64,000 bases of DNA from Planctomicrobium sp051465645 (lineage in GTDB: Bacteria; Planctomycetota; Planctomycetia; Planctomycetales; Planctomycetaceae). Shown one piece after another: positions 18,157 to 27,662 of the stretch (position 1 is its first letter; every line of letters starts with the position of its first letter). The translations under genes were made by a program, and so were the position numbers. The notes beneath the pieces were generated by a model that was not told the origin of the DNA, did not search any database, and saw only the letters and a program-made list of their open reading frames with translations. Where the stretch lies: positions 3,224,001 through 3,288,000 of the forward strand of contig NZ_CP195790.1 of NCBI RefSeq assembly GCF_051465645.1, read 5' to 3'.

Positions 18157-19299
18157 GAAAACGAAGCTGGCCCGAAGCACTCCGCTCGGTGAAGGACGTC
18201 GCTTAAATCCGGAGTCGTACTCAAACTTTCGCTCGAAAACGACGCCCCCTTCCACGACCCAGCGAGCCGATTTCTTACATGTCTGTTCGATCCCGCCGAT
18301 CAGCCGGAGATCTTTGTAAGTAAACATATCCTGCTGACCATTGGGTAGGTCAACCGCCCACGAGCTTCCACCAAGTTCACCAGCGATATACGTCCAGAGT
18401 TCTTGCGTTTCTGATTCCGAAACTCTCCACGCGACTTTCGGGCGAGGGAAACTGATCTCTGCTTTGAAATCATCGTGAGGACTGTAAATTAAACCGACCG
18501 CCGGCAGCGCGAGAATGTCTTCACGGCCAAGGTAGATGAACCCAACAATGAGCTTGGTCGACTCGGTCCATTGATAGAACCCCATTCCTCCCCCAGTGAG
18601 TCGAAACGCATCGGCACTGAGATTGTCTCCGTCAGTGAACACGCTAGGACTCAGGAACATCATCAAATTCCATCGGGGCCCCATCGGTGCAAAGACCGTA
18701 AAGTTCACGCCAGCATCAATCAAATTTTCAGGGACGTACCAAGGACGGTCGTAGTCGGTCACTGTCCAACCAAATCGGGGAGTGATCCGGATAAATGGAA
18801 GCTGCTTAAAGTTCCCAGTCAGTCGAAGGTCAAGCGTCGAGAGGAATAGACTTTCATTTCCGCCGCCGGGAACCACAGTCATAGTGGCAGTGCGATCGCT
18901 GAAAACAAAGCCTTTTTGATCGCCGGGAATACTGTCGATCTGCTTTCGAAGATGCCCCAGCGGACCACTAATCGATTTTTCCAACTGTTCTTCAGGCTCA
19001 ATCGCCTGTGACGCCGAGGCTTCAAACGGATACTGCACCAGTTGCATCGTGCCAGCCGGTTCGCCTGCGTCATCCACAGTCTCTTCGAACCCAAATTGGG
19101 GACGCTGTGTGCTTTCATCAGTTGCTGCCGGCTTCGTGAACCAGGCAGGCTCAACCGTCTTCACAGGCCCCTGTTCGAAGACAGAATCCACTTGTGAGAC
19201 CAGATGATCGTCCTGAGCAAATTCATTGCCATACAGCAATGCCCCGCTCGTCGAAGCGAGGCAGCAAAGCAGTGACAAAACTCGGGCCAAAAAAGACAT
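18154..19299 (-). CDS. DUF6268-like outer-membrane beta-barrel protein (copy A)
   Basis: 381 residues. An N-terminal signal peptide (hydrophobic stretch after MSFLARVLSLL) is followed by a low-complexity region to about residue 130. The rest alternates polar and hydrophobic residues, with FIRITPRFGW, GGGMGFYQW, IVGFIYLGREDILALPAVGLIYSP and a C-terminal aromatic ending ASFVF, typical of an outer-membrane barrel. These features match planctomycete DUF6268-type proteins as I recall them; function is unknown. It lies 59 nt downstream of a paralogue on the same strand (19359-20492), so the two are probably co-transcribed. Confidence 0.75.
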   Translation of the reverse strand: MSFLARVLSLLCCLASTSGALLYGNEFAQDDHLVSQVDSVFEQGPVKTVEPAWFTKPAATDESTQRPQFGFEETVDDAGEPAGTMQLVQYPFEASASQAIEPEEQLEKSISGPLGHLRKQIDSIPGDQKGFVFSDRTATMTVVPGGGNESLFLSTLDLRLTGNFKQLPFIRITPRFGWTVTDYDRPWYVPENLIDAGVNFTVFAPMGPRWNLMMFLSPSVFTDGDNLSADAFRLTGGGMGFYQWTESTKLIVGFIYLGREDILALPAVGLIYSPHDDFKAEISFPRPKVAWRVSESETQELWTYIAGELGGSSWAVDLPNGQQDMFTYKDLRLIGGIEQTCKKSARWVVEGGVVFERKFEYDSGFKRRPSPSGVLRASFVF

Positions 19300-19358
19300 T
19301 CTCTGGTCATCTATAAAAGAGGATTGAAATCAGGAGATCTGCTCAGACAGGAGATATG

Positions 19359-20492
19359 TCAGAAGATAAACCCCATTCTCAGGGCACCCGTGGATGAAAG
19401 TTTGCCAGATCCGAGTTCTTTGAACTGAAGTTCCCGGTCATACACATATCCGGCTTCAATAAATGCTGCCCGTTCACCAGTCACCATACGCTCATAGCCG
19501 AGCATCAGTTTCTGATCGCGATAGCTCACGACATCTTTCAGACCGTAAGCGTGTTCCATCGCCCAGGAACCTCCGCCAATGTAATCCTGAGCCAGGTAGA
19601 ACCAGTGTTCGATATCGCCCGTTGTTTTGAAGCGATATCCAATTTTTGTTCGCGGAAAAAACAGCTCCATCCGCAGGTCATCATCAGGGTGACCTAGCAC
19701 GACTCCCAGAATCGCGGCAGCAATGATGTCTTCCCGATCGAGATACATCGCCCCGACACCAAACGCGACAGATGGACTCCATCGATAAAATGCAGCGGCC
19801 ATAAAAGGCAGCCGAAAGGCATCGCTGGAGACGTTGTAGAAGTCTGTGTACATCCCCGGTGAAATGCTTCCTTGAAGCTCCCAACGTTCCCCGATTGGCA
19901 GGATGATGGAGGTATCAACAGCGAAGTCATACAGCTCAGGTGAGATGTCCGTGAAGTTGAACGAATAGGGAGCAAGCTGAGTGAACGGCGCGCGGTCAAC
20001 CAGATGCCAACTGAAACGTGGAGTGATCTTCAGACCGGGGTAGCGTGGGACTTCAAATGCATGTCGCAAGTCGAAGGACGACCAACTCACATTTTCCCGA
20101 CTCGCAGGAATGAGGGTATAAGTCAGTGAAGTGATCCCATCGCGCCAAGGATCATAATCCAGCAGCAGGTCGTCACATCGGCCGGTTTCATCCGTCGAAA
20201 CCGTGTCAGCAATTGACCTCGGCCCCAGCGGTGTCATCGCCGGATCGATACTCTGTGCGCCGGATTCCAGGTAAGGGTATTGAACCTGTTGAATCTCGGG
20301 TGTCTGTTCCGTCGTCGCAAGATTCGAAGCGAAGGGATCAATCGAAGAGAGATCGGCGTCGGCATCTTCAAAAAGGGCAGGTGAATTTGCCAGAACCGGT
20401 TCAGCGGCAACGATGACGCAACTTTCTCTTCCCCAAATCAAAGAAAAGAGAACTGCGAGAATCAAAGATGGTGCCCGAGCAGGCAATCTCAT
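19359..20492 (-). CDS. DUF6268-like outer-membrane beta-barrel protein (copy B)
   Basis: 377 residues, the upstream member of a tandem pair. It shares the plan of copy A: signal peptide, variable linker with QVQYPYLESG (compare QLVQYPFEAS in copy A), then a barrel with LKITPRFSWH, FGVGAMYLDREDIIAAAILGV and a final RMGFIF. The repeated motifs (TPRF.W, YL.RED) show that the copies arose by duplication but have diverged strongly. Role unknown; a surface-exposed channel or adhesin is possible. It starts with ATG at 20492 and is divergent from hemG. Confidence 0.75.
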   Translation of the reverse strand: MRLPARAPSLILAVLFSLIWGRESCVIVAAEPVLANSPALFEDADADLSSIDPFASNLATTEQTPEIQQVQYPYLESGAQSIDPAMTPLGPRSIADTVSTDETGRCDDLLLDYDPWRDGITSLTYTLIPASRENVSWSSFDLRHAFEVPRYPGLKITPRFSWHLVDRAPFTQLAPYSFNFTDISPELYDFAVDTSIILPIGERWELQGSISPGMYTDFYNVSSDAFRLPFMAAAFYRWSPSVAFGVGAMYLDREDIIAAAILGVVLGHPDDDLRMELFFPRTKIGYRFKTTGDIEHWFYLAQDYIGGGSWAMEHAYGLKDVVSYRDQKLMLGYERMVTGERAAFIEAGYVYDRELQFKELGSGKLSSTGALRMGFIF

Positions 20493-20813
20493 CGTAAATT
20501 CACTTGGTCGTTACTAAAGAACGAGATCGAGAAATGGACAAAGTCATTGAGAAACGCTCTCTACTTCAAGTTCATGGAACTGGTCAATTCTTTCCCTCCC
20601 CTGCAGGACCACAATTGAACACATGTGAAGCAACAATGAGTCCTGCCCCTGCAGATTCCGCCGGTACTGCACATTTGACCTCAGGGAAAGTTCGGTCCAT
20701 CATCAGAGGACAGAACCCTGGTGAAAAGTCACCGCACTCCCCCTGAGTCGAACATTTCCGCCTGCCAGAGACCATCTGATCAATTGGCTCCCCAACGGTT
20801 GAATCGCCCTCCG
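20493..20813. other. Divergent regulatory gap between DUF6268 and hemG genes
   Basis: A 321-nt region that must hold promoters in both directions. CCCCTGCAG occurs twice (20598-20606 and 20646-20654), 48 nt apart, and could be protein-binding repeats. No gene is supported. Confidence 0.35.
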
Positions 20814-22265
20814 ATGAACGTCCAGCCCAATCCATCCTCGCCAAGCTCTGAACCACTTCGAATCGCTGTCATTGGCGGGGGAATCACCGGTCTCGCAGCA
20901 GCACATCGCCTGCTGGAATCCCGGGATCAGCTTCCTCTCAAAGTCACCCTATTTGAAGGTTCCGACCGCCTCGGCGGGGTTTTTGGAACAGAACAAATCG
21001 GCGATTACCTCGTGGAACGCGGCGCGGATTCCTTCATCACCAACAAACCGGGGGCCGTCCAACTCTGTCGACGACTCGGGATCGAAGACCGACTGATTCC
21101 GACAAATTCCCGGTACAGAAACTCTTTAATTCTCTCCAAAGGGAAGCCGGTCCCGACTCCAGACGGCTTTAACCTCGTCGCCCCAGGGCGGATCTGGCCG
21201 ATCCTGACCTCCCCACTCCTAAGCTGGTCAGGAAAACTTCGCGTCCTGCTGGAACCATTCATCCCGGCTCGAAAAGACCCTGCGGACGAGTCCGTAGCCA
21301 GTTTCGTGAGCCGACGTCTTGGAAAACAGGCACTTGAACGCATCGTCCAACCGCTCGTTGGAGGGATCTACACGTCAGATCCCAACCTGTTGAGCTCTCA
21401 GGCAACACTCGCCAGATTTGTTTCCATGGAAAGGAATTACGGCAGCCTGTATCGGGGAATGCGAGCGACGAAGAGCCCATCGGCAGACAAAACTTCAGTC
21501 AGTGGAGCGCGCTACGGGCTGTTTGCAACGTTTCCAAACGGGATGCAGGAGCTTCTGGATGCACTCGAAGCCCGAATCATGAAGGACGGCGAAATCCGTA
21601 AATCCTGTCGTATTCAGGGACTACAAAAAACAGAATCCGGTTGGACTCTACGGACGGAACAGGGAGAAGAGAGGTTCGATGGAGTCGTCCTGTCGTTGTC
21701 AGCTCCCGGTGCTGCACAGATTCTCAAACCTGTCCACGACCAATGTGCGCAACTCATTCAACAGATTGACTGTGCGTCGAGTGCAATCGTGCTGACAGGG
21801 CACTCACTGGCGGACATCAAGCATCCGGTCGAATCGTTCGGGCTGGTCATTCCCCACGCTGAAAATCGCCGCATTCTGGCAACTTCCTTCCTGAGCAGAA
21901 AATTCGACGATCGTGCTCCAGAAGGAAAGGTCTGCATCCGGTCATTTGTCGGCGGAGCGATGCAACCGGAAGAATTCGCTCGCACCGACGAAGAAATCAT
22001 TGCAACCGTCTTGTCGGAACTCGAAGAAATCCTTGGAGTTAAGGGAACACCGGACTTTGCAATTGTCGCTCGCTACCCAAAAGCGATGCCTCAGTTCCAT
22101 GTCGGGCATCTCCAGAAAGCGGAAGCCATTCTGCAATCGGCCGCAGAAATACCTGGGTTCGCGCTGGCCGGGAACTATCTGGGAGGGGTCGGTGTCCCGG
22201 ACTGCATCACCAGTGGCGAAACCGCTGCGGAGTACCTCATCAAACAGCTTTCGAAGCCAGCATAA
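20814..22265 (+). CDS. hemG: Protoporphyrinogen oxidase (HemG/HemY type)
   Basis: About 483 residues from ATG 20814. This FAD enzyme oxidises protoporphyrinogen IX (or coproporphyrinogen III) in late haem synthesis. The dinucleotide-binding motif IAVIGGGITGLAAAHRL is near the N-terminus, with LFEGSDRLGGVFGTE after it. The central part has VERGADSFITNKPGAV, and the C-terminus has FALAGNYLGGVGVPDCI, the second FAD contact, as in HemY-type enzymes. The longer frame from 20721 adds 31 residues before the Rossmann fold and was not used. Ferrochelatase and HemW genes lie 16-20 kb away. Confidence 0.93.
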   Translation: MNVQPNPSSPSSEPLRIAVIGGGITGLAAAHRLLESRDQLPLKVTLFEGSDRLGGVFGTEQIGDYLVERGADSFITNKPGAVQLCRRLGIEDRLIPTNSRYRNSLILSKGKPVPTPDGFNLVAPGRIWPILTSPLLSWSGKLRVLLEPFIPARKDPADESVASFVSRRLGKQALERIVQPLVGGIYTSDPNLLSSQATLARFVSMERNYGSLYRGMRATKSPSADKTSVSGARYGLFATFPNGMQELLDALEARIMKDGEIRKSCRIQGLQKTESGWTLRTEQGEERFDGVVLSLSAPGAAQILKPVHDQCAQLIQQIDCASSAIVLTGHSLADIKHPVESFGLVIPHAENRRILATSFLSRKFDDRAPEGKVCIRSFVGGAMQPEEFARTDEEIIATVLSELEEILGVKGTPDFAIVARYPKAMPQFHVGHLQKAEAILQSAAEIPGFALAGNYLGGVGVPDCITSGETAAEYLIKQLSKPA

Positions 22266-22707
22266 CCCTCACAGGCGGAGCCACCAAATTCCACTCTGAT
22301 TTGTCAGGATCTTGTCGACAGCAAGTCGTCTCGGTCATCGCAATCGATGAGACAGGAATCCAGGAACGCATAGCTGGGGAATTCCCATCGGAAGTTCCTG
22401 ACTCATCAGTGGATAGATCGTCTTTACGGAAATTGAGAGCTGGTCTCAAGGCTTGAATGTCCCGGTGGCATGTGTCATAACTTTCCCAGATGATCACGTC
22501 GGTTTCGTGAATTCCTCAGGGTGAATTTCGAGCGTCATTCAGAAAGACGCTTACCTGATCTCTGAGAAGTGCGGTGATGGCAGCAGATCCCGCTGATAAC
22601 GTCAGAATCGAAGAGGTGAATCGCGAACGTTAATGCACTGCTGGTGTCAAAGAGTCGCGGTGTCGTTTCCTTTTGTGAATCACGAATAAGCAGTCAGGCT
22701 TCCCGTC
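22266..22707. other. 442-nt gap before the nuo genes
   Basis: I see no convincing gene. A weak hairpin (AGCGTC at 22531-22536, GACGCT at 22546-22551) has no T-run. The nuoH promoter should be here but is not recognised. Confidence 0.35.
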
Positions 22708-24060
22708 ATGCAATTTGCCATGCTCACCACAACCATGACGGGTTGGTTTGCCGAGCATCTCGGGGGATTGCCAGGTTGGGTCCCCAGCGTTCTCGCAGCG
22801 CTGATTCACACTGCCCTGGTTGGCGCGTTTTTCGGACTTCCGGCAGGTGTTTTCATCTGGGCAGAACGAAAAGTCTCTGGTCGCATTCAAGACCGCCTTG
22901 GTCCGACCAGAACAGGTGGCCGCTTCGGGTGGCTGCAATCTCTGGCCGATGGCTTGAAGTTGGTCCAGAAAGAGGATCTTGCTCCTCAGGCTGCAGATCA
23001 CTTGCTCTTTCGACTCTCCCCGTACATTGTCGTTGTGGCCGCGTTCGCCGCGTTTATGCTGATTCCATTTAGTGATGGCTTTGTTGCGGTTGCAGCCGAT
23101 GCAGGGCTGTTCATTGCACTGGCGATCCTCTCTCTCGAAGTTCTCGGGATTGTTCTGGCCGGTTACTCCAGCGGTTCAAAATGGTCACTTTTCGGGGGAA
23201 TGCGTGAAGCAGCCCAGATGGTGAGTTATGAGATTCCACTGGGTCTGACTGTCGTGATCCCGGTGATGATCGCCGGCACAATGAACCTCAACGACATGGT
23301 CTCCGTTCAATCAGGGGGCTTCTGGAACTGGATCATTTTTTATAACCCCTTCGCGTTTCTGGCATTCTTCGTGTACTTCATCGTCACGCTCGCCAGCAAC
23401 AAGCGTGCTCCATTCGACCTGGCAGAAGCTGAAAGCGAACTCGTCGGGGGATTCCATACGGAATACTCCGGGATGCGATGGTCGTTCTTCTTCCTTGCAG
23501 AATACGCAGGCATGTACTTCACCTGCATGCTCGGAGCGATCCTCTTTCTGGGCGGTTGGTGGACGGGATTACCGTTCATCGACAACGCATTGATTTCCGT
23601 GAGCAGCGAATCTGCAGCCTACGCTTACCTCACACGCGTGCTCGGGTTGGTCGTCCTGATGGTCAAATCCACAATCCTCGTTGTTGTTCAAATCTGGGTT
23701 CGTTGGACACTGCCACGACTTCGAATCGATCAGGTGATGTCGACCTGCCTGAAGTATCTTGTCCCGATCAGTTGTTTCCTGCTTCTGGGTTCGGCAGTCT
23801 GGCCACTGATACTTGCCATGACACTGCAACGAACGACACTGCTCTCCCCGATTGGTGAACGAGTTCCTCAATCAGTGAAACCGGCCGTCGTTGAACCTGC
23901 GACACCTGTCTCAGCAGCCAACACAGTGAGACAACGTCACTTGACCAATAGACAGACCGCCAGTTCGCCTACACTGAGTTCCTCTTTACCGGGTTCGTCT
24001 TCTCTGACGGCAATCGAGCAATCAGCATCGACAGGCAGCCAGACAGGAGGGGCGTACTAA
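22708..24060 (+). CDS. nuoH: NADH-quinone oxidoreductase subunit H
   Basis: 450 residues. NuoH is the membrane subunit of complex I at the junction with the peripheral arm, and it forms part of the quinone site. It has about eight helices and the hallmark motifs WAERKVSGRIQDRLGP, QSLADGLKLVQKED, REAAQMVSYEIPLGL and ESELVGGFHTEYSGM. A Ser/Thr/Pro-rich tail of about 70 residues follows the last helix and is absent from typical NuoH (about 325-350 residues). Nearly all bacterial operons have nuoI directly after nuoH; here nuoJ follows with a 1-nt overlap. Confidence 0.96.
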   Translation: MQFAMLTTTMTGWFAEHLGGLPGWVPSVLAALIHTALVGAFFGLPAGVFIWAERKVSGRIQDRLGPTRTGGRFGWLQSLADGLKLVQKEDLAPQAADHLLFRLSPYIVVVAAFAAFMLIPFSDGFVAVAADAGLFIALAILSLEVLGIVLAGYSSGSKWSLFGGMREAAQMVSYEIPLGLTVVIPVMIAGTMNLNDMVSVQSGGFWNWIIFYNPFAFLAFFVYFIVTLASNKRAPFDLAEAESELVGGFHTEYSGMRWSFFFLAEYAGMYFTCMLGAILFLGGWWTGLPFIDNALISVSSESAAYAYLTRVLGLVVLMVKSTILVVVQIWVRWTLPRLRIDQVMSTCLKYLVPISCFLLLGSAVWPLILAMTLQRTTLLSPIGERVPQSVKPAVVEPATPVSAANTVRQRHLTNRQTASSPTLSSSLPGSSSLTAIEQSASTGSQTGGAY

Positions 24061-24722
24061 TGGAACAGATCCTGTTTGGACTGTATGCAGCGATCACCTG
24101 CGTTGCGGCATTGGCCGTAGTGCTGAGCCAGAACGTCGTGCGGATGGCGTTCTATCTGGTGGTCGCACTCGGAGCGACGGCCGGACTCTTCTTTCAGTTG
24201 AACGCCGACTTTGTTGGGGCGACTCAGCTGCTGATCTACGTTGGCGGAACCGTGGTGCTGCTGATCTTCGGAGTGATGTTGACCTCCAGTTCGCCATTTA
24301 CCTCGTTGAAAAGCTCTCCTGCAGAAATGTTGCAGGGAGGCTTTCTGGCGTTTGCTCTCTTTGCCGTCTTCGCAGCCACACTGTTGAACGTTGACTGGAA
24401 GAAAGCGGAACGTTCGCTGGCCGTGTCAGGTCAATCCGGGATGAATGCCGGCTACAATCCCGGAGGCGAAGGGGAAACGACCCGACGAATTGGAATCGCA
24501 CTCCTCGGCGCACGCTTCGATCGTGATTTCACTCCGGGCGCCAACCTGGAACCAAAGGATCGAACCGAACCACAAACGTTAAGCACTGGCTATTTGCTGG
24601 TGTTCGAAATTATTTCAATGCATTTACTCGTCGTATTGATTGGTGCTGCGTATCTCGCACGAGCCAAGCATCGACGACCAGTCACCAAGAAGGCCACAAG
24701 CCTGACTCAGGAGTCACTGTAA
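24060..24722 (+). CDS. nuoJ: NADH-quinone oxidoreductase subunit J
   Basis: 220 residues; its ATG overlaps the nuoH stop by one base. It is a complex I membrane subunit with the conserved QLLIYVGGTVVLLIFGVML region in helix 3. Between helices 4 and 5 there is a hydrophilic insert of about 65 residues (111-175) with two Gly/Pro-rich stretches, making it longer than the usual 165-200. The last helix (LLVFEIISMHLLVVLIGAAYL) is intact. The gap to nuoK is about 90 nt, so the genes are probably one operon. Confidence 0.95.
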   Translation: MEQILFGLYAAITCVAALAVVLSQNVVRMAFYLVVALGATAGLFFQLNADFVGATQLLIYVGGTVVLLIFGVMLTSSSPFTSLKSSPAEMLQGGFLAFALFAVFAATLLNVDWKKAERSLAVSGQSGMNAGYNPGGEGETTRRIGIALLGARFDRDFTPGANLEPKDRTEPQTLSTGYLLVFEIISMHLLVVLIGAAYLARAKHRRPVTKKATSLTQESL

Positions 24723-24816
24723 CAATCACGGCTTTGAATGAAGTCACCAGATTTCAGAGCCAATTGTCACTGCCTGACAGTCTCTGTCGAAGCAGTTGTT
24801 TTGAAGAGGAATGTTC

Positions 24817-25131
24817 GTGGAACACGCCATCAGCCTGAATTCGTATCTCGCCGTCGGAGCGGTCCTGTTCGTCTGTGGACTGGCCTGTATGGTGACCAAG
24901 CGGAATGCCATCGGTGTGTTGATGGGCGTCGAACTGATGCTGAACGGGGCGAACGTCAACTTTGTTGCGTTCTCCCACTATGGACAACTGGGACTGGACG
25001 GCCAGATCATCGCATTGTTCGTCATTGTGCTGGCTGCAGCTGAAGCCGCTGTCGCACTCGCCATTGCACTGAACTTTTATAACAACCATCTCTCGATCGA
25101 TGTTGATCGAGCGAATGAATTGAAAAATTGA
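24817..25131 (+). CDS. nuoK: NADH-quinone oxidoreductase subunit K
   Basis: 104 residues with three helices. NuoK helps carry protons; its conserved membrane Glu residues are in GVLMGVELMLNGANVNFV and AAAEAAVALAIAL. The frame has an ATG at 24811, but the Shine-Dalgarno sequence GAAGAGGA ends at 24810, directly against it. GTG 24817 has a normal 6-nt spacing and gives the usual short N-terminus, so it is preferred. It lies between nuoJ and nuoL in the standard order. Confidence 0.95.
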   Translation: MEHAISLNSYLAVGAVLFVCGLACMVTKRNAIGVLMGVELMLNGANVNFVAFSHYGQLGLDGQIIALFVIVLAAAEAAVALAIALNFYNNHLSIDVDRANELKN

Positions 25132-25199
25132 ACCGGGTTCCTGCTGACCACCAGATACGCGATTTCCTGACACTCCCCCGGATTCATTGATACCGAACT

Positions 25200-27602
25200 A
25201 TGCCTGCGGATCTTCAACATACTGGCACAATCCTGATGTGGCTGCTGACCATTGCATGGTTACTGCCGCTGCTGGGGTTTGCCGTCGAAATCGCAGGTGG
25301 CTCCTGGTCACGACGCACCAGCAAGTTGCCTGGCTATTTCGGAGTCGGCTGCATCGCACTGGGATTCCTTCTCAGTCTGGCAGCCATCGGAGTCTGGACC
25401 GCTCAAACCAGTGGCGGCGGAGCAACAGAAGTTGCCTCTGCAGCTCCAGACGGGCGGGCTCATCACAATCAGAACGCTGCCCAAACCAATGACGCCAATG
25501 CCCATGGTACTGAGCACGGGCACACCGCATTCGGACTCAATGATCCGCTGGCGAGAGCGTTCAGCGGAACCTATTATCGAATCGCACGCTTCGGTGAATT
25601 CAACATCACACTCGATTGGTACATCGATGGGCTGACGCTGATCATGTTTGCCATGATCACGCTGATCGCTACATGCATTCACATCTTCTCGCTCGGGTAC
25701 ATGAGCGACGAATTGACGGAACATTACGAAGATCACTTCGCGCATCGTCGAGATGGAAAACATGTCTACCGACGCGGCCGTTTCCATCAGTTCTTTGCTT
25801 ACTTGTCACTCTTCTGTTTCTCGATGCTGGGTCTGATCCTGGCTGGAAACATTTTTCAGGTCTTCATCTTCTGGGAACTGGTCGGGCTTTGCAGCTATCT
25901 GTTGATCGGCTTTTATGTCGAACGAAAGTCCGCAAGCACAGCCGCGAACAAAGCCTTCATCATGAACCGCATCGGGGACTTCGGGTTCCTGATCGGCTTA
26001 ATGATTCTGTGGACATCGCTTGGAGCATTTCACTTCGCGGAAATCGATCCTGAAGACCAACGAGCGCCGGGGCTCTTCCAGCTTGTTCGCAATCAGGATG
26101 GGCAGTTTTCCGTCAGTGGAGCCGGCCCTGATCGTGTCATTGAGATCGCAACCAACCCAGGTGCGCCAGCTAAATCAATTCCGTATTGGCTACTGACAGC
26201 GGCCGGGTTAGGGATCTTCGCTGGATGTGTCGGAAAGAGTGCTCAGTTTCCACTCCAGACATGGTTACCGGATGCGATGGAAGGCCCGACACCAGTGTCG
26301 GCACTGGTTCACTCTGCAACCATGGTCGCGGCCGGTGTCTATCTCGTCGGACGCTTTTATCCATTGTTCACGCCGGAAGTCTTGCTCATCATCGCTTATG
26401 TCGGCTGCATCACGCTGTTCATCGGAGCCACGATTGCGTTGGTCGTCACGGACATCAAACGCGTTCTGGCCTACTCCACAATCAGCCAGCTGGGTTACAT
26501 GATGCTGGCACTGGGAGTCGGCGGATGGATGGCCGGGCTGTTCCACCTGGTCACACACGCCTTTTTCAAATCGCTGATGTTCCTCGGGTCTGGAAGCGTG
26601 ATTCATGGATGCCATCATGAGCAGGACATGCAGAAGATGGGGGGACTCTCCAGCAAGATGCCTGTCACCTGCTGGACAATGTTTGTCGGCGTGATCGCGA
26701 TCTGCGGACTGGCAGTTCCATTGATCCCGCCATTGCCAATTTTCGGCCCAATCGCATTTTCAGGGTATCACTCGAAAGACTCGATTCTGGCAAGTGCGCT
26801 CGCTTTCGCTTCCCTGAATCCGATGCATTCACTGCTCTTCATTGTTCCATTGATCACAGCCGGCCTGACAGCGTTCTACATGTTCCGTATGTGGTTCATG
26901 ACGTTCTTTGGTGAGCCCAGAGACGCCACGACCTTTAGCAACGCTCATGAATCCCCCCGAATCATGACATGGCCGTTGTATGTGCTCGCGTTCTTTACGA
27001 TCACCGTCGGAATTGCAGGTGACGCAGGCCCGTTGGTGAAGATGCTTTACACGGCAGAACCAGCTCACATTGCTCAAGGCAATCATCCTGATGGAACTCC
27101 GTTGGTGTTCCCCGGCCGAAACGACACTCACGCACACCATGCTCAGGCTGGTGCCGCTGCATTAACTGTTGCTTTCGGGGGAACAATCCTCGCCTACCTG
27201 TTCTATGGAATCGGTCGCGTTGATGTTCGCAGCATCCAGCGTCAGTTCGCTTTCGTTCATCGATTCCTGACAAACAAATGGGAATTCGATGCACTCTATG
27301 ATGTCATCTTCGTGAAACCAGTTCTGGTCATCGCCAACTGGTGCGTGTTGTTTGACAGACTTGTCCTCGATGCATTGCTACACCTGTTCTCACGATGGTT
27401 CATCGTTGCCTCTCACTGGGATCGCAAGTTTGATGAAGCCGTTGTCGACAGGGCCGTGAACATCGTGGGAGAATCGACCTATGCAACCGGTCGCATGATG
27501 AGATTGCTGCAGACCGGAAAGTTGCGGCATTACATTATGTCGATCGCGGTCAGCGTGGTTGTGCTGTTCATTATACTGTTTGTTTTTCTGCCGGGACGCT
27601 AG
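25200..27602 (+). CDS. nuoL: NADH-quinone oxidoreductase subunit L
   Basis: 800 residues, against about 610 in E. coli. It is the distal antiporter-like proton-pumping subunit. Core motifs are complete: FFAYLSLFCFSMLGLIL, FWELVGLCSYLLIGFY, the pump region SAQFPLQTWLPDAMEGPTP, and DIKRVLAYSTISQLGYM. Extra length comes from a His/Asn/Ala-rich hydrophilic loop at about 70-112, a loop near 290-320 and a longer C-terminal region with lateral-helix character. The ATG at 25200 follows nuoK by 68 nt. Confidence 0.97.
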   Translation: MPADLQHTGTILMWLLTIAWLLPLLGFAVEIAGGSWSRRTSKLPGYFGVGCIALGFLLSLAAIGVWTAQTSGGGATEVASAAPDGRAHHNQNAAQTNDANAHGTEHGHTAFGLNDPLARAFSGTYYRIARFGEFNITLDWYIDGLTLIMFAMITLIATCIHIFSLGYMSDELTEHYEDHFAHRRDGKHVYRRGRFHQFFAYLSLFCFSMLGLILAGNIFQVFIFWELVGLCSYLLIGFYVERKSASTAANKAFIMNRIGDFGFLIGLMILWTSLGAFHFAEIDPEDQRAPGLFQLVRNQDGQFSVSGAGPDRVIEIATNPGAPAKSIPYWLLTAAGLGIFAGCVGKSAQFPLQTWLPDAMEGPTPVSALVHSATMVAAGVYLVGRFYPLFTPEVLLIIAYVGCITLFIGATIALVVTDIKRVLAYSTISQLGYMMLALGVGGWMAGLFHLVTHAFFKSLMFLGSGSVIHGCHHEQDMQKMGGLSSKMPVTCWTMFVGVIAICGLAVPLIPPLPIFGPIAFSGYHSKDSILASALAFASLNPMHSLLFIVPLITAGLTAFYMFRMWFMTFFGEPRDATTFSNAHESPRIMTWPLYVLAFFTITVGIAGDAGPLVKMLYTAEPAHIAQGNHPDGTPLVFPGRNDTHAHHAQAGAAALTVAFGGTILAYLFYGIGRVDVRSIQRQFAFVHRFLTNKWEFDALYDVIFVKPVLVIANWCVLFDRLVLDALLHLFSRWFIVASHWDRKFDEAVVDRAVNIVGESTYATGRMMRLLQTGKLRHYIMSIAVSVVVLFIILFVFLPGR

Positions 27603-27644
27603 GCAAATCCGCCTGACTCCGGTTGACCTTGTTTATACGAATTC

Positions 27645-27660
27645 CTGAAGTTGCCTTCAG
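27645..27660 (+). promoter_or_regulatory. Hairpin directly before the nuoM start codon
   Basis: CTGAAG and CTTCAG pair around a 4-nt loop and end 2 nt before the ATG at 27663. No Shine-Dalgarno sequence is visible. The hairpin could limit nuoM initiation or couple it to upstream translation. Confidence 0.3.
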
Positions 27661-27662
27661 TT

